DNA of 64,000 nt from Rhyzopertha dominica (GCA_025024175.1 QCXZ01000064.1:39329325-39393324), one strand, 5' to 3'. Positions 33,191 to 45,495 are shown, numbered from the stretch's first letter. A program made the numbers and translations. Notes: generated by a model not told the origin, from the letters alone.

Positions 33191-33768
33191 AGTAGGTGCA
33201 CGACTGACTTAATGAGCGGTGCACGTTGACGGTGTTTACAGGTGGATATATCTCTGGTAAATCATGGCTATTAAGATTATTACGAAAACTCGGAGAGGGT
33301 ACGAGAAATTTCCGTTGGAGGTACGCACTTACTTCTTGTGTTCTCTTGACGGTTAAAAAGTGTTAATATGATGTGCTTAATTTACAGTGAATAATATAAA
33401 CTGGACCAGTTTTTCAGGTCAAAGTACAAGCGTTACACTTATCAGTGGCGCCTCGTAACCTATTGCAAGAATGAGGCTCAGTGGTCAATTCTTAGGACAC
33501 TCGATCCTGCGAGTAAACTTTAGTGATCTTTGATTGCCAATCTTTATTAGGCCTATTACAACAAGCCACATGCAATAATATTATATAGCAATATTGTAGC
33601 AACACAGGCGTCGTAGCCACTATTAATCGTCTCCGGCGCCGTGGGCAGATGCCAGTTAGTCAGAGGTTGACATATAATTGATGTCTATTGTGTTTTACGT
33701 TAAATAAAGTTGTTTAGCCTAAAGTGTGTTTGATTTATGGGTTACAGAATTCAACTCCAATCTAAAAC

Positions 33769-33786
33769 TGGCGCCCAACGTGGGGC
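33769..33786 (+). promoter_or_regulatory. Primer-binding site for tRNA-Lys
   Basis: TGGCGCCCAACGTGGGGC is an 18-nt exact match to the primer-binding site complementary to the 3' end of tRNA-Lys1,2, known from several retroelements. It begins with the TGG complementary to the tRNA CCA end. It marks the start of the internal region and shows the element is in forward orientation. Confidence 0.9.
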
Positions 33787-34049
33787 CTCAAATTAACACG
33801 CCGAGAAAATGCCGAAAAATAGCAGGACAACCGCACGCTGACTGTTACACACGTCGCCGACGAAGATCAGGTGAAATGAGTGACGACGATGCAAACAGCG
33901 TCAGTCCAGGTAACCCTATGTAACGCTATTGAGGGAATCACGCGTATCTCGAGATCATAACCTCAGATAAGAAGCAAATTCCAGCACCAATACTCCAGTG
34001 CCAACGCCGACTACAGGTGCAAACTTTGCAAGTGCACTGCGCGTTTGAA

Positions 34050-34745
34050 TGGCTCAGATAACGCTAATGTGGACGCATTTTTAGACAGTGTATTTACTTT
34101 CAGACATTTGTAGAGTGTCGGACGAAAAGTTTATCCACGCTACTGGAAGATAGTGCGATCAAGTAGTGGATAGGTGTTAAAAGTTCAATCACGGATTGGA
34201 GCTGTGTCGTAAGCTCTTTGAAGGACGCTTTTTTATAAATACCTTTTCACGCCGGCGCCGTGTCCCGTAAAATATTCGAACGCGAACAGAACACTGATGA
34301 ATCTACAGCATGATCTTAGTATCATAAATCGACAGAAGGTTTCGTATGTCATTTACGCGCGCTTTTGTCATATAAATATATTTCATATAAACTGCCGAAA
34401 AAAGCACAAATTGACATCGTGTACGGTTTAATAAACATAAAACTCTGCAGACGACCCGTACATACCGAGATCGACACTTGTACGGCTTTGTTACGCAGCG
34501 CACACGATGTAGAACTGTTATTGAAGGACTCTGCAGTGCCAAATATAAAACAACATTAAGATACAGGCCCACGCCACGTTGTGTATTCTGCAAGGCATTT
34601 GGACATTTGAAGGATAAATGCCACAAGTTGAGGAAAAAAGAGGTGCGTCACGAAAAAGCCGAAATTGCTGTTTGTATGCTATGGTTGCGGTACACCTGGC
34701 GTAGTGCAAGCAAAATGTACTATGTGCCACAATCGCGGTGAGTCT
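34050..34745 (+). pseudogene. Gypsy-type gag relic with two zinc knuckles
   Basis: The structural (capsid/nucleocapsid) protein of the LTR element, heavily broken. A capsid-like beginning is seen at about 34050-34110 (ANVDAFLDSVFTF). Similarity returns at about 34390-34560 with KAQIDIVYGLI and LLRSAHDVELLLKDS, the usual C-terminal part of this gag family. The nucleocapsid follows in another frame: CVFCKAFGHLKDKC near 34590 is a complete CCHC knuckle (C-x2-C-x4-H-x4-C). About 20 codons later a second knuckle CYGCGTPGVVQAKC has V in place of His, as is usual for the second knuckle of this family, with TMC after it. Many stops and frame changes exclude function. Confidence 0.75.
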
Positions 34746-34807
34746 AAACAAACCCAAACACATGCTAACGCATTATGATTCTATGGTACGTCGTCTAAAA
34801 CATATTT

Positions 34808-35068
34808 AATGGTGTTGGTTACGCAGACGCAGGAGCACAAGTTAGCATAGCAGGTTTAACCTTGTATATGGTTTTGAAGTAATCCGGATGAGAGTTTAAG
34901 ACTTGCATCACGAATATAAGTTACGCTGATGGAGTGTCAAGAGGAAAAGAAGTTGTTCTTGTAACGGTTGATGTACATGTCCAAGACAAGATTGTCCAGT
35001 GACCTTCACAATTCAACCCAGTTTAATGAACTAGAGCACTTTACTGGGTTGTGATTTTATAGAAATTC
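34808..35068 (+). pseudogene. Retroviral-type aspartic protease relic
   Basis: The protease that would process the polyprotein. GYADAGAQVSIAG near 34817-34850 contains the active-site triad in altered form (D-A-G in place of D-T/S-G). The same frame, with two stops, continues with ISYADGVSRGKEVVLVTVDV, which resembles the flap region, and ends with TLLGCDFIE near 35037-35060, the conserved LLGxDFI turn. Length is close to a normal protease of about 85-100 residues. Similarity stops near 35068, where the element is truncated; unresolved bases at 35093 and 35110 follow. Confidence 0.75.
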
Positions 35069-35070
35069 TC

Positions 35071-38000
35071 AGATCGCGCTAAACATACCCCANAAGTATT
35101 GGAATTTTTNCGAGAACATAAATGTCAAATATAACATGTTATGTGTTTTGTACCTATGTGATACATTTCTAAGGTCAATATTTTGTATGCTATATGTAGA
35201 ATCCTAATTTATAACATACATCTATCCCATTTCTTAGTCCTCTTATGCAACGCTACCTATTTCTTTTTATCCTGGTTCTGGTTCTACATATTTAATTGTC
35301 ACAATCAGTGCATGTACAAGCTACAAACGACGTTAGATTTTTATCTTAAAACGGTCTTGCAGTGTGATGCTGCTAAACAATATTCGACCAGTTTTATGTT
35401 GCAATCTTTATGTTATGTGCGTAAGAACAGCAAATAGAAAACAAAGAATATTAGATATTAGTGATGAAGATAAAATAATGGGAGTTGCGTTCCAACCTAT
35501 ATCGTTTTATATTCAGAAGATCAGAGCCTCGGTAATCACTTAAACAAGCTGTTAGCATCTGTGTTCGACCACATCCTCGTGAACTTCCAATTGACAAGTG
35601 GCCTGATAAACGTAGGCTAGAATTTTTTAGCTTCAATGACGGACATAACACAAGTGTGATTGCGTTGACAACTTCTTCGGCAGCAGTGCATATACTGTTG
35701 TCTATATTCCAGGTCTTAGATATGTGTACTACGTAAATATTAATTACAATATAGTTTGTTTATTACGAGTTTATTAAACTGAGATGTGGTATAAAACTTA
35801 ACTTTAAGCTGTGCCTCACTTGCCTCACCTGACCAGCCGCCACGAGCACAAACAGGCTGGGAACTCGCTGTAAAGTGCAGTAAATATAGGGGTCAGGGAA
35901 AACATTACTTATTGTCCACTGTTAATAATGCAAAAATAACAAATGTTCGGAGATTATTTATATTATTAATATGTAATAATAAGCACGGATTTCGTTTCAA
36001 AAGGAAGAACTCGGTGATTTGTTTAATATTCAGGCTGCCATCCTATAACCCCTGTGCTGAACCACGGTCGAGTTAAATGACGAATTTGGTATTAAAGTAA
36101 AGAACGCAAAATTTTATACATTGTCCAATGCGGGTGCCGAAGAATAAATAGGCAGTTAATTTGATCTGCTTTAATTGAGCCCGTCGAGTACAAATAATTT
36201 GACGTTTTATCAAAAACAAGTATAGCCCCGCGATTTAAAAAATTTATTCTGAATATGAACAGTTGGGAAGTAAATGAGGTATAAAAACTTAAAGCTTGGT
36301 TGTTTTTGGGTTAAGCTGCGGTTTTAGAAATAGGGCTGACATTTTGCCCGCTCTCGTAAGGTGCATCATCAGGACAAGCATATGGCATGTGTTGATGATG
36401 ACCTTTACGTTTACCTTATTCCCGAAACCAACTCGGTGTAAGAGAAAAACCACGACTCTGGCCGTGAAAGCTGTTACATTCATACAGAGGTGTACCGACG
36501 CTGTCACAAAAATACTCACTGTATTATGTAAAAGGCAATATAAGGGATATGTAACTCTAAGAGGAAAAATGCCTAACGTTATTTTTAGTAAATACATCTT
36601 TTCTTCTATCTCCAGGGATTACTAAAGTTTCAATCAGCAAACCAAATTGTCTTACAAAAATACACTCCCCTAAATTTTCCTGTTCTCCCAGAAGTCATGT
36701 CTTTTGATATAGTTCATAACGAGTATTCGCTTTGGGCTTAACAGATTCCGTTCCCATCGATCCGAAACTTACGTGGGTGTTAAACGGAGTATTTTGAACG
36801 TGGGCGTAATCGCAGACAAATGCGTTTAAAATACATGAACCAGAGTTAATCAGTTTGACATAAATCCAACTAAATTCACTTTGCTTTGTGCTGGTAAGTA
36901 AGTAAGAGACATGGAGTAATATCTGAGGTGGAAGTTTGATTGTTTAACTCTTGATACGTTTGAGTACAAAACATAGCAGCACATAATTAATTAAAAGTAC
37001 AAAAAGAAAACCTACCATAGGTAATATTCTTATATCAACTGTTGCATAATTTGGTAAACTACGAGCGCCAAAATAGAGAGCAATAGTTTCAATATCGCTT
37101 GCTTTTGATGAATATATATAAAAGCTGTATTTGAAGCAAAAAGTTTTATGAAACGATTTTCTGTAGGTGTACTGTCGTACATGAACGTGATACAGTAATG
37201 AAGCTGTGGAATTAACGAAAAATATTATATTTTTGTGACTCGAATCAATCTGACTGTTTAAATATAATCTAAGCAGGGTATATACTTAACTAGTGGCAGC
37301 CGAGTGTAGAAAAAAAGATGATTTATTAGAATTATTTTTATTTTACCATGTTCATTATACACTCTTTAAGTATTTGCCATTATCTTAAAAAGAAACCGGT
37401 AAGCTTAATTGATTATTTCAAAATAGAGTTTTTTTCGATACGGACAGAATATAGATGTCGTTTGTTACGTTTGTGTTTTCCAAAAAAGAACTCATCCTGT
37501 TTTCCTGGGTAGTACATATGTTAATTATTAAGAAGACTTATAAGAAAAGGAAAATTATTACAGGAAGTTTAAGAAATGTGGTTTGCTCGTTGATTATCAT
37601 AATTGCTATTTGATCATACGCCGAGATATTATCTTATCCGCTATTGTTAAATCATGACGAGCGTATAACGTACGTTCACGGCGACAACAAATATCAATGG
37701 CTTACTCGACACGTTCTTTTTTCATGAATGTTCTCTATGTATGCCCAATAGTAAACCAAAATATTTTAGGTCATTTGTCAATAGCTTTGAGCAAGTGGAT
37801 GATTCTCCTAATGCTAGAACTATTTAGCGGTGATCTCAGCGCAGTCAATAAAGTCAATAAATACCGTGGGAGCGATGTTTTTCTATTCTCAAACGGATCA
37901 AGACATTTCTAAGTAACACTAGGAGCCAGGAAAGGTTTTGCTCATTAGCAATGCTATGTATTGAAAAAAGTTTTGTGAGCTCAATTTTGAGGAGCGGCTA

Positions 38001-38090
38001 AATCACAGAATGGGCTCCTACTGCCACGCATGCGTGGTTCCTTAGTGGCGCGTCTACGAATACGAATACTAACATGTCCTGTTTATATTT
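35071..38090. other. AT-rich stretch, nothing recognised
   Basis: A forward frame of 109 codons (36296-36625) with a long reverse frame on the other strand has no known domain. The open forward piece at about 35550-35735 is also unrecognised. No terminal repeat pairs were found. Confidence 0.4.
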
Positions 38091-38465
38091 TTGCATAACT
38101 CTGTCTTCTGCGCCTTTTGTTTTATACAGAACCTATTAAAAACGTTACTTATCTTGTTTTTAAGTAATAATGACAGTCATGTGTCTGGTGCAATGCAATG
38201 CAATAAGGTACAATCTAAGCAAAGGTTACTGTACAGACATTCTCTAAAAGTACATACTGCAAAAAGTGATGTGTCCTACTCGGAGTCTGTGTGGAGTCAC
38301 AAATATTTAGAAGAAGGTTACTCCTGTTCTTTCCACCAGAACTCTCTCCTCATAAACAATTTGAAACAAATTCACAATAAACGTATTGATGTCGAGAAAC
38401 TAACATTTGCTAGTACAAGTGAAAAGTATCTAGATGAAAATTTAAGAAACGATATTGAATATTAA
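38091..38465 (+). other. Unrecognised 124-codon open frame
   Basis: Open from 38091 to a TAA at 38463-38465. The first third is hydrophobic and translated from AT-rich sequence; the rest is polar with no repeats, no Cys/His pattern and no domain I know. It could be a fragment of an element-encoded protein or exonic, but I see no splice or promoter evidence. I would not treat it as a gene without transcript support. Confidence 0.15.
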
Positions 38466-39064
38466 AACTATTGTCAATATTCCAGATTTTGAAGTGTGGA
38501 AATCGTTAATAGAGAAGTCCACGTTTTCTAAGTAAAAAGGATTAATTACATATTACCAATAGCTAAATGTGATATTAATTATTTATCTATTATCTTATTA
38601 TTTTCACCAATAAAATGATTTTTTTCAGAATCAGTAGTCTGTTATTAGAACATAATTCAACTCCTTGGACACCTTATGGCCCTTTACGTTACGACTTATA
38701 ACACACAATAAATGTGTTACAGTTTATGAAATTAATAATAAGTTTTGTTGAGTTTAGTATTTATAAAACAAAACAAAAAATAACTTATCTCACATATTTA
38801 AAAAAAGAAATTCATACCATTTCCATTTAGATATGTTGCACGCGTGCGCAATACGCAGTTGGTGGAGCCCAGTAAAACTTGTCAATTAGGTTAACAATAT
38901 CCGTAGCGAATAGCTTCATAGTTTTACATAAATGTAGTAGAAAAAGTGACCGTTGGTGGTTAGGAGCGCAAGCAGTGGTTCTTATTTTGAATATGAGTGC
39001 ACATGGAGCCATCGACATCTCAACGAGCCTGGAAATGCATCGCGTGACGTTACAGTAGTGGTCG
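38466..39064. other. Spacer, nothing recognised
   Basis: AT-rich up to about 38830, then less so. A reverse frame of 91 codons (38827-39102) has no known signature. Confidence 0.4.
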
Positions 39065-39373
39065 ATGTCGCTGTATAGCGATAGAAAAATGGAGGCGCTC
39101 AAAGATATTCCTCAAAACCCCGGGAACACTGCGACATACACGGAAATCATACTTAAACAAAAAATGAGGAGAGTATCATTTGCAACGCCGTATACGCATC
39201 TGTATTTATTTTGGCTCCACATTAGCGGAGTTATACCAATTTTGACCATACCTTTTTTTGTCAGTGCTTACTCTTTCACTGTTTGGATAATTTACGTGGC
39301 TATTACTTGTGTCACAATAACACACAATTTCATTTTCTGCCTTGTATTACACTTGCGTATTATAGAAATCTAG
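39065..39373 (+). other. Unrecognised 102-codon frame with two hydrophobic segments
   Basis: An open frame with a polar first 37 residues followed by two membrane-like hydrophobic stretches (about residues 43-66 and 68-98). I recognise no family. Hydrophobic pseudo-segments are common in translated AT-rich DNA, so it is reported only because the polar start and the sharp switch are a little unusual. Confidence 0.15.
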
Positions 39374-40850
39374 TGTAGGGGTAAAAATAATGTAGCACAT
39401 CGGAATATTCAATAAATTGGTCACTTAAAGCGAATAAATAGATATCTTTTCTCTAAAATAAAATTAGTATAGTAGGTATAGCTAACGCAACAACGTTAAT
39501 TACGAGTTTTAAACTCTATTCAACCGAAAAGCTTGTTTATGTGATTTGAAGCTTTGAAAATTGGATTCGTATTTTGCACAAGTAAGTAACTGAAATAAAC
39601 AATAGGAGTTAATAATTATGTCCTTAGAAAACTTTGGCGTGTTTAAGTCCTCCGTGGTAAAGCTTTTTAATATAAATATTTACAGGCGCAGAACACTTTA
39701 ATTAATATCTTTATCGCAAGTTAAATCGTATATTGGTTACATTACCAAATAGTTTTTTATAATAATTTCTTCATAAAATTAATCGCGGTAACTGGATCTA
39801 CTGTATATTCGAAACCGTTAATTTCAAACCACATGCATCTAATGTATGGGCTAGAACTTGATTTATAATCAAAATCAGTAATAAGTAGTAGGTTCTGTAC
39901 TCGAAAAGTGAACATCCAATTTGGATATGCTGTGTTGCTTTATCGAGTGTTTCTTGGGTTCTGTAACTTTAGTTCGAAACACAACAATATGCGGTAGCAC
40001 TGAAACTAAGCTTAAAATGAAATGAATTGAATACTACAAATACCTTGGAATTTTTGCTGAAGTTAGCGACTATAGCTTATACTTGTTCATCATTAGGTTA
40101 TACGGCTATTAATGGATATACTTTATAGCATATTATTAGAAGGAAGGTCTGTTGTATGAGTACCTATGTTAGAAATACTAATAGCCCTAAAAGAGGACAA
40201 ATAATTACTAATCGTTTCTGAAAGTACACCACAAATCCTTAATTTCTTTAGCGCATCCATACCACTTCGTAATAAGATTTCGTTCATATCGTTCAGCTAC
40301 GTGTGCGCTAATTGATACTCTGATTATAACAATAATTAGGTTAGCTTATTTTGCATAAAATAATATAAAACTAAATAAACCAATATCTTTTAAATAATGC
40401 GCATTTTTTATGCTGAAGAATTTAATGTGGGGCATCGAAAAAAAGGTTGGGCAATCCTGTACTAGTGTGACGTCGTGACATTATATCTCCTCTACTAGAG
40501 GGGTTACAGTTATAGACTTATCGAAGGTTCCGTTGCACATCATACCTAAGGAATGTGATTATCACCAGATCAACAGTTTTCTTTTTATTTCCGGACATGG
40601 AGAACTGTAATAACGAAAGTTCTACCCAACCTGTAATTTCTATGTAAAAATATGCACCTTAAGGTGTACTTTTTTGTATAGAACGTGTTAATCCCAAAAA
40701 TAAAAAACATCTCGAAATTTTATTCCGCGATGATAAACGAGTCTCCCGGGCCAGGTTATGTATATCGAATACTAAGCCCCTAATTTAATACACTAATAAA
40801 TTTGCTCCGCAAATACCCCAGCATAATAAATATTTTTAAGACCGTCCGGG
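39374..40850. other. AT-rich stretch, nothing recognised
   Basis: No supported feature. Confidence 0.45.
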
Positions 40851-41370
40851 TTCCTAAAAACTGCACAAGGAGACAGAACAGAAATGAGCGCAATCGATAA
40901 GTGCGCCCCCTGCTCCGCGTATTCAAATCAGAAACGCCTCGCTTTTTCGTCGGGCCAGAACATCCATAAAAGCGAAAGCAAAATAAGATCCTGATGTATC
41001 GTCAATTTTTATTCCGGGCATCTTAGTTTTTTCCTGTTCGGGTATGATAATGAGGATCGTCTTTTCCTGGATTTTGGGGCGGGAAAAACCGTCGGCAGCG
41101 CCTACCGACGACAATGAATTCTAATAAAAATGTGCATGCATAAATCTCGACTCGTTTAGCCTACATGGTCGCGGTTTGATCGAGATTCTGGACGCGAACC
41201 TCGCTCGCGGAAGACAAGAGACTAACAATTTGGGAGGGGGCGAAATTCAATTTGTTATGCAAATGCGACTGACAGATTTATTAATAGCAGTCTCCGTCGA
41301 CATTAATCTCATTTTTTCCTTTCATTCCGCGTGTGTTATCTTTCTTTTTGTCACGTAACAACCTTGAGGN
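40851..41370. other. GC-richer island, candidate conserved non-coding DNA
   Basis: Long contrast zone with short frames only (63 codons reverse, 60 forward). It contains an octamer-type POU site ATGCAAAT at 41257-41264, followed by TTTATTAATA about 12 bp further, and CG-rich segments (CGGCAGCGCC near 41094, ACGCGAACCTCGCTCGCGG near 41191). Mixed homeodomain/POU-like cores in a GC-richer, non-coding block are what a developmental enhancer would look like, but this is inference from composition and two short motifs. Confidence 0.3.
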
Positions 41371-41689
41371 TCCTTATTTCCAGGTCTATTACTTTCCCAT
41401 CCCTGGAGTAGCATAAAAAACGTCTCTGGAAATGGAAATTTGTATACTTATATTTGCTTTTATTATTTCACTACGAGGCAACATACGTTGAAATAGCAGT
41501 TGTTTTATATTCATTCGATATCCACTACCTCAGTTTACGTAAACTATGTATTCTTCTTTATTAAGTAGTACTTATTCGCTAATAAACACCTTGAAAACCA
41601 AGTTTCATTGGCATTTCTCGTTATCAAACTATGACCATCTGTCATCTGAAACTTTCTCGTTTATAGAAGCCCAAAAACGCTCTGCCTTA
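41371..41689. other. Spacer, nothing recognised
   Basis: No supported feature; it ends in the TA that flanks the MITE. Confidence 0.5.
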
Positions 41690-42041
41690 CAGTCACTAAA
41701 TATGTTATAGTACAGCAATAGTAGGCCATTTTAGGGCAAAATATAGTGGCGGAAAATTTAAATGTTTATAAAGGAGATGGGAGAGGGAAAATATCAAACC
41801 TAACCTTATAGATTAGATAACTATCAGATATCACGCTCTGATGCACAAAGAACATTGTCAATTACCTAGGGAGAAGTCAGGAACACGGACATCAGAGCCT
41901 GATATCTACAGTTCTCTAATCTTTAAGGTTAAGTTTGATAGTTTAGTTCTCTATCAGATCTTCTTTACAAACATTTACATTTCCCGCCTAAAAAAGCGGA
42001 CTATTGCGGTACTGTAAAAAATATCTGGGCCTTAGTGTCTG
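41690..42041. mobile_element. Foldback MITE with TA target duplication
   Basis: A 352-bp element made almost wholly of two inverted arms of about 155 bp. Left arm starts CAGTCACTAA at 41690; right arm ends at 42041 with the complement of CAGACACTAA. Along the arms, blocks such as AAATGTTTRTAAAG, ATCAAACYTAACCTTA and RGATTAGA..AACT pair, with scattered mismatches. TA flanks both ends (41688-41689 and 42042-42043). There is no coding capacity. This is the form of a non-autonomous Tc1/mariner-type MITE of the long-arm foldback kind. Confidence 0.85.
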
Positions 42042-42911
42042 TAGCTATCCCTGTATGAAGACTAGTAATACGACACATGCACTCTAGTTGGCCTCACAAC
42101 CTGTATGCAGTAAATGACATACATGTGCGTTGAACACTATTTATCAAGATAATTTGGTCCTTAAACTTAAAGCTTAAATGTATGTACAACCAAACTATTG
42201 ACGCAAAAGAATTGGGTCGTCAGCAAAGTCTCTTAGAATTTATTGCCTTCTCATATAGTCTTCTTTTGGATAAAGGACTAGGTTTACGAACCCTACAAGG
42301 AATAACAAGATATCCTTGAACTACCTTAGAGTTCGTGGGCTTCACCTACAATCCTCGCCAATAAAGGAGTACGGGTATACGACTTCATAACACTGAACAA
42401 AAACATTTCGCCGAAAATTTACCACAAACTGTGTAACCTGTCTCGAACCAGGTATTTTGCGACGGTTCATTTTAAGATCGGGTGCTGACAGTAGATATGT
42501 AGACAAATGAAAAACGCTTTAAAGCTGAGCAATATTAACTTATCTGATCGGGTTAAGCAAGCGATGGTATTCTCTTCCTAACAAGAAAGTAGCGCCTGTC
42601 GTGTATATTAGTTCATATGATTTTGTGCATATTTGAGGTTTGAAACGATATACGTAATCGTCTTTTTGCAATGTGAAGATAAGGCGCTGTTACTATTACC
42701 TGTGACTAATAGTTTGAGCAGCGTTGATTCTTCAAAAACGTTTATGGATCTGGGAATATTCTATTGATAACCAAAATATGTGTGTAAATTGCAAACGAAA
42801 TTTATTTGACAATTGATACAAGTGAAATACAAGTGACAGTTCAGTTTGTTGCAACAGCTTAACTAGTTTTTTATGAACGACTTTTAGAAGTCAACAGAGG
42901 ACTTGCCTAGC
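42042..42911. other. Spacer, nothing recognised
   Basis: No supported feature. Confidence 0.45.
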
Positions 42912-43120
42912 CTTTGGCAAATCCGCACAATCCGTTGCTATCAACCATGGAATCAGAAAATTTGATCTTTAGAAGATCTGAAGGAGGGTAAAAACGATAG
43001 ATTGTTAGTTAGTCTCTGGGAAATCCGCACAATCCGGCAACTTTGCTATGAACCATTGCAAGAAAAAATTCGATCTTTAGAAGATCTGAAGGAAGGGGAC
43101 AATAAGTGATTGTTCGTTAA
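42912..43120. repeat. Two-copy tandem duplication, ~102-bp unit
   Basis: Two successive diverged copies, offset by about 102 bp. Shared blocks include AAATCCGCACAATCCG (42919 and 43021), GATCTTTAGAAGATCTGAAGG (about 42964 and 43071) and GATTGTT. The last long block contains a small palindrome (AGATCTTTAGAAGATCT-like). It does not code. Confidence 0.85.
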
Positions 43121-44138
43121 TAACGTGGGGTTAAATGGAAGACGAGGAAACTATCAATAGTAACTGAAAGACGATAAAACAGCGAAAAATGATAAAGTCA
43201 GGGGTTATGCAAGCAAAATTGGGAGCACGGGGAAGGCCTTTACGTATAATCTTGACAACTATAGATCACCAGTAGTTCAAACGAATGAAGACATCGTTCT
43301 GCGTTTTCACAAAAAATAACCGGCATGGGTATTATTCCGGTATGATGCAGTTATTACTAATTATTTTACATGCAAACTCAAAACTATAATACTTTTGAAA
43401 TTCCCCAGTAATCAAATATTAATGCTAGCAATTAGTCTCGGAAGCATTTGATGTCGTCTGTGCCTGAAGTAGAATTACCTTAGCCTAAGTAGCAGTATGC
43501 AAATCTTAAAACATTTGTCAAGTTGGTCTATAGTATGTAAATGTATTGTGCAAATGCAAATGGAACAATTAGCAACAAAATTATTTCGAAAAGTCTTTAA
43601 AATATTAAAATTGTCATAGATTTGTTAACTTCTAGGTACCTTTATGTCAGCTTTATTAGCCCAGCACAGATAAGAGCTAATAAAATCTGCAACGGAAACA
43701 GCTGCCTTTGCATTTTTGGGCATTTCCGTTAATTCCGAATGATCTGTGTGTATATTTAGATTATAGGTATTGATAAATATTCAGCCACTACTATTTGCAA
43801 CATAACAAAATCCCGTTTCCATAGCAAAACATTTTCACTTTGCAGAAGTGCCAGTAGGAAGTTTTACGTCAAAAGGTTAATCCATATAAAACAATTTTCC
43901 TTTAAAGCATGCCAACTGCAAGAGGGAAAATCAACAAATTCTATTATTGAACTACCATAAGGTATTTGTACCTAAAATAGTTGCGAGAAAGGAAGAATTA
44001 TAACGTTAACATATTTCTGTAAAGAAGATCGATGTAGTCCATGACATGATATTATGAGACCGACAAATGGACTAAAATATGTTTATAGCTAAACATATAT
44101 CATCTTGATAGGTTCTCGATAAAACTGCGCAAAAATAT
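43121..44138. other. AT-rich stretch, nothing recognised
   Basis: No supported feature. Confidence 0.45.
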
Positions 44139-44408
44139 TTGGGAAAAAGGTACGGAATGGTCGCTAACAGCATTTTGTTCTTGCAGGAGGGTGCACCTGC
44201 ACAGAAGTCACACATTGCAGCACACAAAATACGGGATTTGGTGTTCAAACTGATTGACTATCCTTCACATTCACCTGACTTGGCTCCGTCTGACAGTACC
44301 ATTTTCCAAACTAAAAGGCTGTTTGAATGTAAGTTATTTCAAACAAAGAAGTTACGGAAGCTTTCCTATAGCTATGAGTGTATTATGTTGAGTAATGAAA
44401 TAGCTTGA
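44139..44408 (+). pseudogene. Mariner (DD34D-type) transposase C-terminal fragment
   Basis: A fragment of a classical mariner transposase, of the subgroup to which the human SETMAR transposase domain belongs. FLQEGAPAQKSH stands for LLQDNAPAHKS, with the second catalytic Asp changed to Glu. It is followed by AHKIRDLVFKLIDYP and HSPDLAPSDSTIF, where the SPDLAPSD motif with the third Asp is intact, and by a fading end. The distance between the two acidic positions is close to the 34 residues of the family. The N-terminal two thirds and both terminal repeats are missing. This family differs from the DUF4817-type mariners at 9.8, 26.7 and 58.9 kb. Confidence 0.82.
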
Positions 44409-45495
44409 TTTATAATTTTTCTTTATTAGGCTACCAACTTACCAGTAGCCGACGTATAAACAATAACAATTACTCTTCTTTTAACTCTAAAGATAATTCT
44501 TTGTTGACTCTTACCTTAAGATTTATTAGGTGCAATATTTAGAAGCTTACCTGCAACAAAGGAGATGGTGTTAGTGAAGACAAAATATAGCTAATCGTAT
44601 AATAAGATCAAACTAGAAAATATGTATGGCTTTTTATTCTTCAACCATTCTGGGAAATGTAAATGCGATCGTGAGGTTTGAAGTTAGTTTAAATTGTTAA
44701 CTTATTCGAGGGTGAATGCTTTCAGCGTCCATAATATATGATAATATTTTGTCGGATAGATCGCTGTCTCTTGAAAACACTGACAAAAAGTTATAAGTCT
44801 GACGTTTCGGTTACACCTGTAATCTTTGTCAAAGACGAAGAACCTCAAAATTTGCCTGACACAAGTTCAAACAAAATTTTGTTAACTTATTGCCTAAAAA
44901 GCTTATTCATATTCAACATTTATTACGACCAGAACCACCACTTACACAGCAACAGGATTTACGTCGTTCCTTACATCCATCGCTCTACCTGCCTCAAGCT
45001 CTAAGCTCCCAACTCGGATATCGTTTCCCCATCTCCCAGTGCAAACAAAAAACCCTTTTCCTCTGTTATCCGGCAAGAAAGCAAATCACACATATATATT
45101 CCTTCCTGAATTGTTAATACCAGCGGCTTATCGCCTAGTCGCAGTAGGCAGCAAACATTACGTTTTATATTCCCAGTGGGAAGAGCTCGTGCCGACCGGG
45201 CTAACCAACCGCCACAGCGTTCTCCAAATCAACGTCCTAGCCCGTACCGTCTTGTTCAGCCATCCTCGCTCGTCACTTTCGAAATGATCTTGAGACTGTA
45301 TGTTAAGTTGTGCCTTATGGTAATGTACTTGGGTGGTTTTGAAGGTCATTAACATATCAAGAAAGTAAACTAAACCGGNTGGATGAGAGCTAACACACTC
45401 TAAGAAAAAATAAACTGGGCGTNGCNCCGCGCTTGAATGTGTAGTGTAAAAAGTAGTTGCGCTGTCATAGTAGGTAAGCCTAAGTAAACGTCGGC
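44409..45495. other. Stretch without recognised genes
   Basis: Three overlapping forward frames of 75-88 codons (44738-45287) show no known domain. Unresolved bases lie at 45379, 45423 and 45426. Confidence 0.4.

Larger units (their letters stand above)
33595..35070 (+). mobile_element. 5' part of a Gypsy-type LTR retrotransposon
   Basis: In order: a probable 5' LTR (TGTAGCAACA at 33595, an AATAAA near 33704, possible TTACA end at 33742-33746), a tRNA-Lys primer-binding site at 33769-33786, a decayed gag with two zinc knuckles, and a protease remnant ending near 35068. The RT, RNase H and integrase regions are absent, as is a 3' LTR. The LTR limits are tentative because no second LTR is available for comparison, and the gap between TTACA and the primer site is longer than usual. 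The Gypsy pol relic at 48.6-50.7 kb is a different, 5'-truncated copy; I see no evidence that the two were one element. Confidence 0.72.

Noticed and set aside
33876..33923. ATG after the primer site as an intact gag start
   Set aside because: The frame stops after about 15 codons, so a start there cannot be supported in this copy.
36296..36625. 109-codon forward frame, with a 102-codon reverse frame opposite
   Set aside because: No recognisable family on either strand and no splice, promoter or composition support.
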